A DNA stretch of 9,076 bases from contig JBBTUF010000028.1 in the NCBI GenBank assembly GCA_038063855.1, positions 1 through 9,076 on the forward strand. Direction: 5' to 3'. How positions within the stretch are numbered: the first letter of the stretch is position 1; each line of letters begins with the position of its first letter. This stretch comes from JBBTUF01 sp038063855. Its GTDB lineage: Bacteria > Patescibacteriota > Minisyncoccia > Ryanbacterales > GWA2-47-10b. Shown piece by piece: positions 6,741 to 9,076 of this stretch. The position numbers and the translations under genes are program-made. The notes below the pieces were generated by a model that had not been told where the DNA came from, ran no database searches, and saw only the letters and a list, made by a program, of their open reading frames with translations.

Positions 6741-6840
6741 GTGAACCTCCTTTTGTCTTATCGTGGGCCTTGGTGAATACTGCCAGGATTTTTCTCGAGA
6801 AACTCAGCGAATTCATGAATTCTTTTGCAGTCATCGTCAT
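6727..6840 (-). CDS. Mini-ORF with strong SD; reading frame possibly disrupted
   Basis: An ATG at 6840 follows AAAGGAG with 6-nt spacing, an excellent initiation signal. The frame as read gives 37 aa: MTMTAKEFMNSL..., ending GGSRESS at the TGA 6729-6727, which overlaps the 82-aa gene by 14 nt. The distal part looks unnatural because it translates the next gene's SD region. The -1 frame instead reads HEFAEFLEKNPGS followed by IHQGPR and stops at TAA (6760-6758), three bases before the next SD, as expected for a true gene end. Joining the two needs a -1 shift: one extra A in GCAAAAG (giving MTMTAKRIHEF...), or loss of one copy of the 8-bp GAATTCAT repeat (giving MTMTAKEFAEF...). The product would then be 24-27 aa. 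This may be a frameshifted small gene, a leader peptide, or a sequencing error. No homologue is recognised. Confidence 0.4.
   Translation of the reverse strand: MTMTAKEFMNSLSFSRKILAVFTKAHDKTKGGSRESS
6746..6754 (-). promoter_or_regulatory. Strong ribosome binding site of the 82-aa gene
   Basis: AAAAGGAGG on the minus strand, 5 nt (TTCAC) before the GTG start at 6740. It is the closest match to anti-SD in the window and decides the start codon. It lies immediately after the probable TAA (6760-6758) of the mini-ORF. Confidence 0.8.
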
Positions 6841-6846
6841 GATAGT

Positions 6847-6853
6847 CTCCTTT
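6847..6853 (-). promoter_or_regulatory. Ribosome binding site of the mini-ORF
   Basis: AAAGGAG on the minus strand with 6-nt spacing (ACTATC) to the ATG at 6840. A 6-bp hairpin (AGACAA 6879-6874 with TTGTCT 6865-6860) lies 6 nt upstream, near the expected 5' end of the transcript. Confidence 0.6.
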
Positions 6854-6886
6854 AAGCTGAGACAAGGTACGGATTGTCTAATTCCA

Positions 6887-6914
6887 ACACTAGCATTTAC
6901 AAAAGTTTTTTCAA
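6887..6914 (-). promoter_or_regulatory. Candidate promoter of the small-ORF unit
   Basis: On the minus strand: TTGAAA (6914-6909), a 16-nt spacer ending in TGC, then TAGTGT (6892-6887). The -10 keeps the key T, A and final T and has the extended element. The start would be near 6880, with a leader of about 40 nt carrying a small hairpin and the mini-ORF SD. It begins 7 nt after the dksA stop codon. Confidence 0.4.
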
Positions 6915-6936
6915 ATGTTTTTACGAATGTTTTACG
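6914..6936. repeat. Imperfect tandem repeat at the dksA stop codon
   Basis: Two adjacent units on the plus strand, aatgtttttacg (6914-6925) and aatgttttacg (6926-6936), differ by one T. The right unit encodes the last residues of the DksA-like protein, and the left unit contains its stop codon and flank. It looks like a small local duplication. No function is evident. Confidence 0.5.
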
Positions 6937-7289
6937 CAGGTGCGGGCGGCGGGGTTTGCGCGAAGGCGGTTAAGGTCGATTGATTCTCTGCCCTTTTCAC
7001 ACTTTCCATAGGTACCACGCGCAATGCGTTCGAGCGCGGCGTTAATGTCGCCAAGTTTTTCTTCAAGTACTGAATTGACGCCGAGAGCATTGTCAAACTC
7101 TTCTACTTCGTCGGCCATATCGTTTTTGTCGGCCGAATCGACATTGAGGTTTGGGTAACTTGCTTCCCAATCGTCAGGATTTTTTGGGTTCTTTTTTGAG
7201 ATAGAAGAAAGAGTTTTTTCTATGTTTTGTTTTTCGCGGGTTAGCGCCGCTTCAAATTCTTTTGTGTCCATATGGGTCAAGTGTATCAT
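6921..7289 (-). CDS. DksA/TraR-family zinc-finger-like protein with a missing zinc ligand
   Basis: DksA/TraR proteins bind the RNA polymerase secondary channel and modulate transcription, often with ppGpp. An N-terminal coiled coil (FEAALTREKQNIEKTLSSI) leads to KNPKNPDDWEASYPNLNVDSADKNDMADEVEEFDN, a second helix (VLEEKLGDINAALERIARG), and the finger YGKCEKG...RLRANPAARTCVKHS. The expected finger is C-x2-C...C-x2-C/H. Here the second Cys is Gly (codon GGC, 6992-6990), so only C, C and H remain as ligands. Two starts are possible. ATG 7289 overlaps the preceding stop as ATGA, suggesting coupling. ATG 7271 gives MDTKEFE, which resembles the family N-terminus better. Neither has an SD. I recall Parcubacteria relatives with intact fingers, so this copy may be altered but still folded, or the change may be an error. 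Confidence 0.85.
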   Translation of the reverse strand: MIHLTHMDTKEFEAALTREKQNIEKTLSSISKKNPKNPDDWEASYPNLNVDSADKNDMADEVEEFDNALGVNSVLEEKLGDINAALERIARGTYGKCEKGRESIDLNRLRANPAARTCVKHS

Positions 7290-8113
7290 TCGTTGAGGGG
7301 GCCGGCAACGATGCGCTCGATGGCATTTTTGAGTTCGGATTCGGAGGTTGTTATTACAAGATATTTACCAACAACAATCGAATACCCCCATTGTGTTGCA
7401 TCGTCGGGAGTTGCAAGGCTGATGCGAGAGTCAACATTTTTTATTATAAGGTCTTTATATGCACGAGTGCCGATGTCGGCGCGATTGATAATTGAACCAA
7501 GCGTTGCGGGCATTGCCTCTTCCCACTCAAGCATGGTGCCAAGTGTTTTAAGTCGATTATTAATTTCAAAAAGAAAGATAAAATTATGGTTTTGTGTATA
7601 CAGATTCCATTTGCCGGTTAATACTTCATAAAATGCAGGAGGCGGCGCAATGCGGAGTGTGGTAAAAAAATCTTTTGGTGTAGCGAGATGTTCAGATGTT
7701 CCAATATCAAACAGCGTAATTGGCAACAAGCGAAGTTCACTTGTTGAAGTTTGCCGCTCTTTTTCAAGATTAATGAGTAAGCCAGAACGATCGCCAATTT
7801 TTGTTTTTGTTTTTTCAGCTTTTTCCGAATTTATAATTGGGCGCGGTATTACTATTTCAGCTGGCTTAGGTTCTGCTGGTTTTTGGTTTATATAAAAATA
7901 TACTCCCGCACCTCCCCCAATAAGAATAAGAATTATTAAAATACTTACAATGATTGGGCCACTTGATCGTGGGCGTTGTGGTGTCGGATGATACCCTTTT
8001 TCATATCGCTCGTCGGATTGGCGCGCAAACATATCAAGAAATGACGACTTCTCTTTTTTTAAGAGTTCGTCAGTATCCGTCTTCATTGTGCGGATTTTTA
8101 TTTCTTCAGGCAT
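7286..8113 (-). CDS. Single-pass membrane protein with proline-rich stalk and extracytoplasmic domain, function unknown
   Basis: A 275-aa protein with a charged, probably cytoplasmic N-terminus (about 1-50) containing KSSFLDMFARQSDERYEKGYHP, then one transmembrane helix (about 53-76, IIVSILIILILIGGGAGVYFY). A Pro/Lys-rich stalk follows (QKPAEPKPAEIVIPRP), and then an external domain of about 170 residues. That domain includes LRLLPITLFDIGTSEHLATP, a helix-rich LKTLGTMLEWEEAMP stretch, and a strand-rich end (YSIVVGKYLVITTSESELKNAIERIVAG). It has no cysteine and no catalytic motif I recognise. The topology resembles conserved uncharacterised Parcubacteria envelope proteins I have seen, but I cannot name a family. 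It starts 16 nt after pnp and overlaps the DksA-like gene by ATGA, so the three are probably co-transcribed. No good SD precedes the ATG. An alternative start is Met10. Confidence 0.75.
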   Translation of the reverse strand: MPEEIKIRTMKTDTDELLKKEKSSFLDMFARQSDERYEKGYHPTPQRPRSSGPIIVSILIILILIGGGAGVYFYINQKPAEPKPAEIVIPRPIINSEKAEKTKTKIGDRSGLLINLEKERQTSTSELRLLPITLFDIGTSEHLATPKDFFTTLRIAPPPAFYEVLTGKWNLYTQNHNFIFLFEINNRLKTLGTMLEWEEAMPATLGSIINRADIGTRAYKDLIIKNVDSRISLATPDDATQWGYSIVVGKYLVITTSESELKNAIERIVAGPLNE

Positions 8114-8129
8114 GAGTACTTTTATTTTT

Positions 8130-9076
8130 TTATCGGCGAGGTCGTTGCTCTCGCGGTGGGCGAGCTGGTCGATTGCGGCGAGCTGCCGCTTCCTCAGGAG
8201 TTTCGGTGAGCGCTTTGATAGATAGGTTGATACGCCCCATTGAATCGATTTCGATTATTTTTACTGTGACAGTATCGCCTATATTTACTATATCGGTAAC
8301 TTTGCCAACGCGAAAGTTTGCGAGCTCGGATATGTGCACAAGACCTTCCTGCCCCGGGCCTACTTCAACCATTGCGCCAAATTCAAATATGCGAGAGACG
8401 GTTCCTGTGAGAACCTCACCTATTTCAAATTCTTTGATGATTGCTTTAATGAGCTGTTCTGCTTTACGGGCAGATTCTTCATTTGGCCCAGTAATAAATA
8501 CATCGCCTGTTTGTTCAATATCGATTTGAGCCCCGGTCTCCGCAATGATTTCGTTGATTACCTTGCCTCCGGGGCCGATAATGTCACGAATTTTATCAAT
8601 AGGAACGGTCATACGGAAAACACGAGGTGCATGCGGTGAAAGTGTGGATCGTGGTTCAGCGATTGCCTCAAGAATTGTTTTTAAAATATGAAGTCGTGCA
8701 ACGCGCGCGTCTGCAAGAGTATCTTTGAGAATTTGCACAGTCACACCGTTTACTTTTACGTCCATTTGAACGGCGGTTACGCCGTCAGCGGAGCCTGCGG
8801 CTTTAAAATCCATGTCTCCATGATGATCTTCGGGGCCTTGAATGTCGGTAAGAATTTTATAGTTTTCAATATCTTCCATCATCAACCCCATAGCAATGCC
8901 AGCAACAGGTCGAATTATTGGTACGCCCGCGTCCATGAGTGCAAGTACTGAGGCGCATACAGAGCCCATCGATGATGAACCGTTTGATGAGAGTGTTTCA
9001 GAAACAATACGAATTGTGTATGGAAAGTTCTCTTTTGAAGGAATGATTGCTTCAAGTGCTTTTTCTGCATTTTCTT
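8130..9076 (-). CDS. pnp: Polynucleotide phosphorylase, C-terminal part (5' end beyond the window)
   Basis: PNPase degrades RNA 3'-5' by phosphorolysis. The window holds about the last 315 residues, and the frame is open to the right edge, so the internal Met at 8969 is not the start. Visible first is the end of the second RNase PH domain: FPYTIRIVSE, SNGSSSMGSVC, LALMDAGVPI, PVAGIAMGLM, DHHGDMDFKAAG (with the family's conserved acidic residues of the active site), and AVQMDVKVNGVT. A KH domain follows with the GPGG loop (DKIRDIIGPGGKVINEI). Next is an S1 domain (GEVLTGTVSRIFEFGAMVEVGPGQEGLVHISEL...INLSIKAL). The tail is basic (RRNRPARPPREQRPRR). Domain order and spacing are normal. The gene probably heads the operon with the membrane protein and the DksA-like gene. 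Confidence 0.97.
   Translation of the reverse strand, partial: ENAEKALEAIIPSKENFPYTIRIVSETLSSNGSSSMGSVCASVLALMDAGVPIIRPVAGIAMGLMMEDIENYKILTDIQGPEDHHGDMDFKAAGSADGVTAVQMDVKVNGVTVQILKDTLADARVARLHILKTILEAIAEPRSTLSPHAPRVFRMTVPIDKIRDIIGPGGKVINEIIAETGAQIDIEQTGDVFITGPNEESARKAEQLIKAIIKEFEIGEVLTGTVSRIFEFGAMVEVGPGQEGLVHISELANFRVGKVTDIVNIGDTVTVKIIEIDSMGRINLSIKALTETPEEAAARRNRPARPPREQRPRR

Noticed and set aside
6770..6973. Plus-strand 67-codon frame crossing the dksA end and the small-ORF leader
   Set aside because: It is antisense to the SD-led mini-ORF and the DksA finger and has no initiation signal of its own.

Overview
The window looks like chromosomal DNA from a Candidate Phyla Radiation (Patescibacteria, Parcubacteria-like) bacterium. 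This is an inference from several signs. The proteins are compact. The DksA/TraR protein has the long Asp-rich central segment and single-finger tail I associate with Parcubacteria. The LysM-M23 hydrolase has an HGFNGVD zinc motif of CPR style. Most genes lack a Shine-Dalgarno (SD) sequence. TGA is used as an ordinary stop codon (pcrA and the 275-aa membrane protein end with it), so the TGA-to-glycine code of Gracilibacteria/Absconditabacteria does not apply.

Layout, left to right. At 1-256 (+) lies a fragment of a secreted-type protein that stops abruptly and overlaps the 3' end of rsmA tail to tail. The minus-strand pair pcrA (2900-945) and rsmA/ksgA (about 979-212) overlap and form one unit. 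A 166-bp divergent region (2901-3066) carries back-to-back promoters for pcrA (-) and for a LysM-M23 cell-wall hydrolase (+, 3067-4173). Convergent with the hydrolase come a membrane-tethered CBS-pair protein (4850-4182) and, upstream of it on the same strand, comM/yifB (6413-4887).

Upstream of comM is a strong minus-strand terminator (6447-6480). It closes a small unit (about 6914-6447) holding an 82-aa unknown protein and a 5' mini-ORF whose reading frame looks broken. Further right, still on the minus strand, are dksA/traR-like (7289-6921), a single-pass membrane protein of unknown function (8113-7286, ATGA overlap with dksA), and the 3' part of pnp running off the right edge (9076-8130).

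Functionally most of the window is housekeeping: RNA turnover and ribosome maturation (pnp, rsmA), DNA repair and recombination (pcrA, comM), stress or transcription control (DksA-like) and the cell envelope (M23 hydrolase, CBS-membrane protein, membrane protein). The part least like known biology is 6447-6914. Its two small ORFs are the only ones here with textbook SD sequences, while pcrA and comM appear to be leaderless or nearly so. I see no tRNA, rRNA, CRISPR array, insertion sequence or replication origin, and no gene-free stretch over 300 bases.
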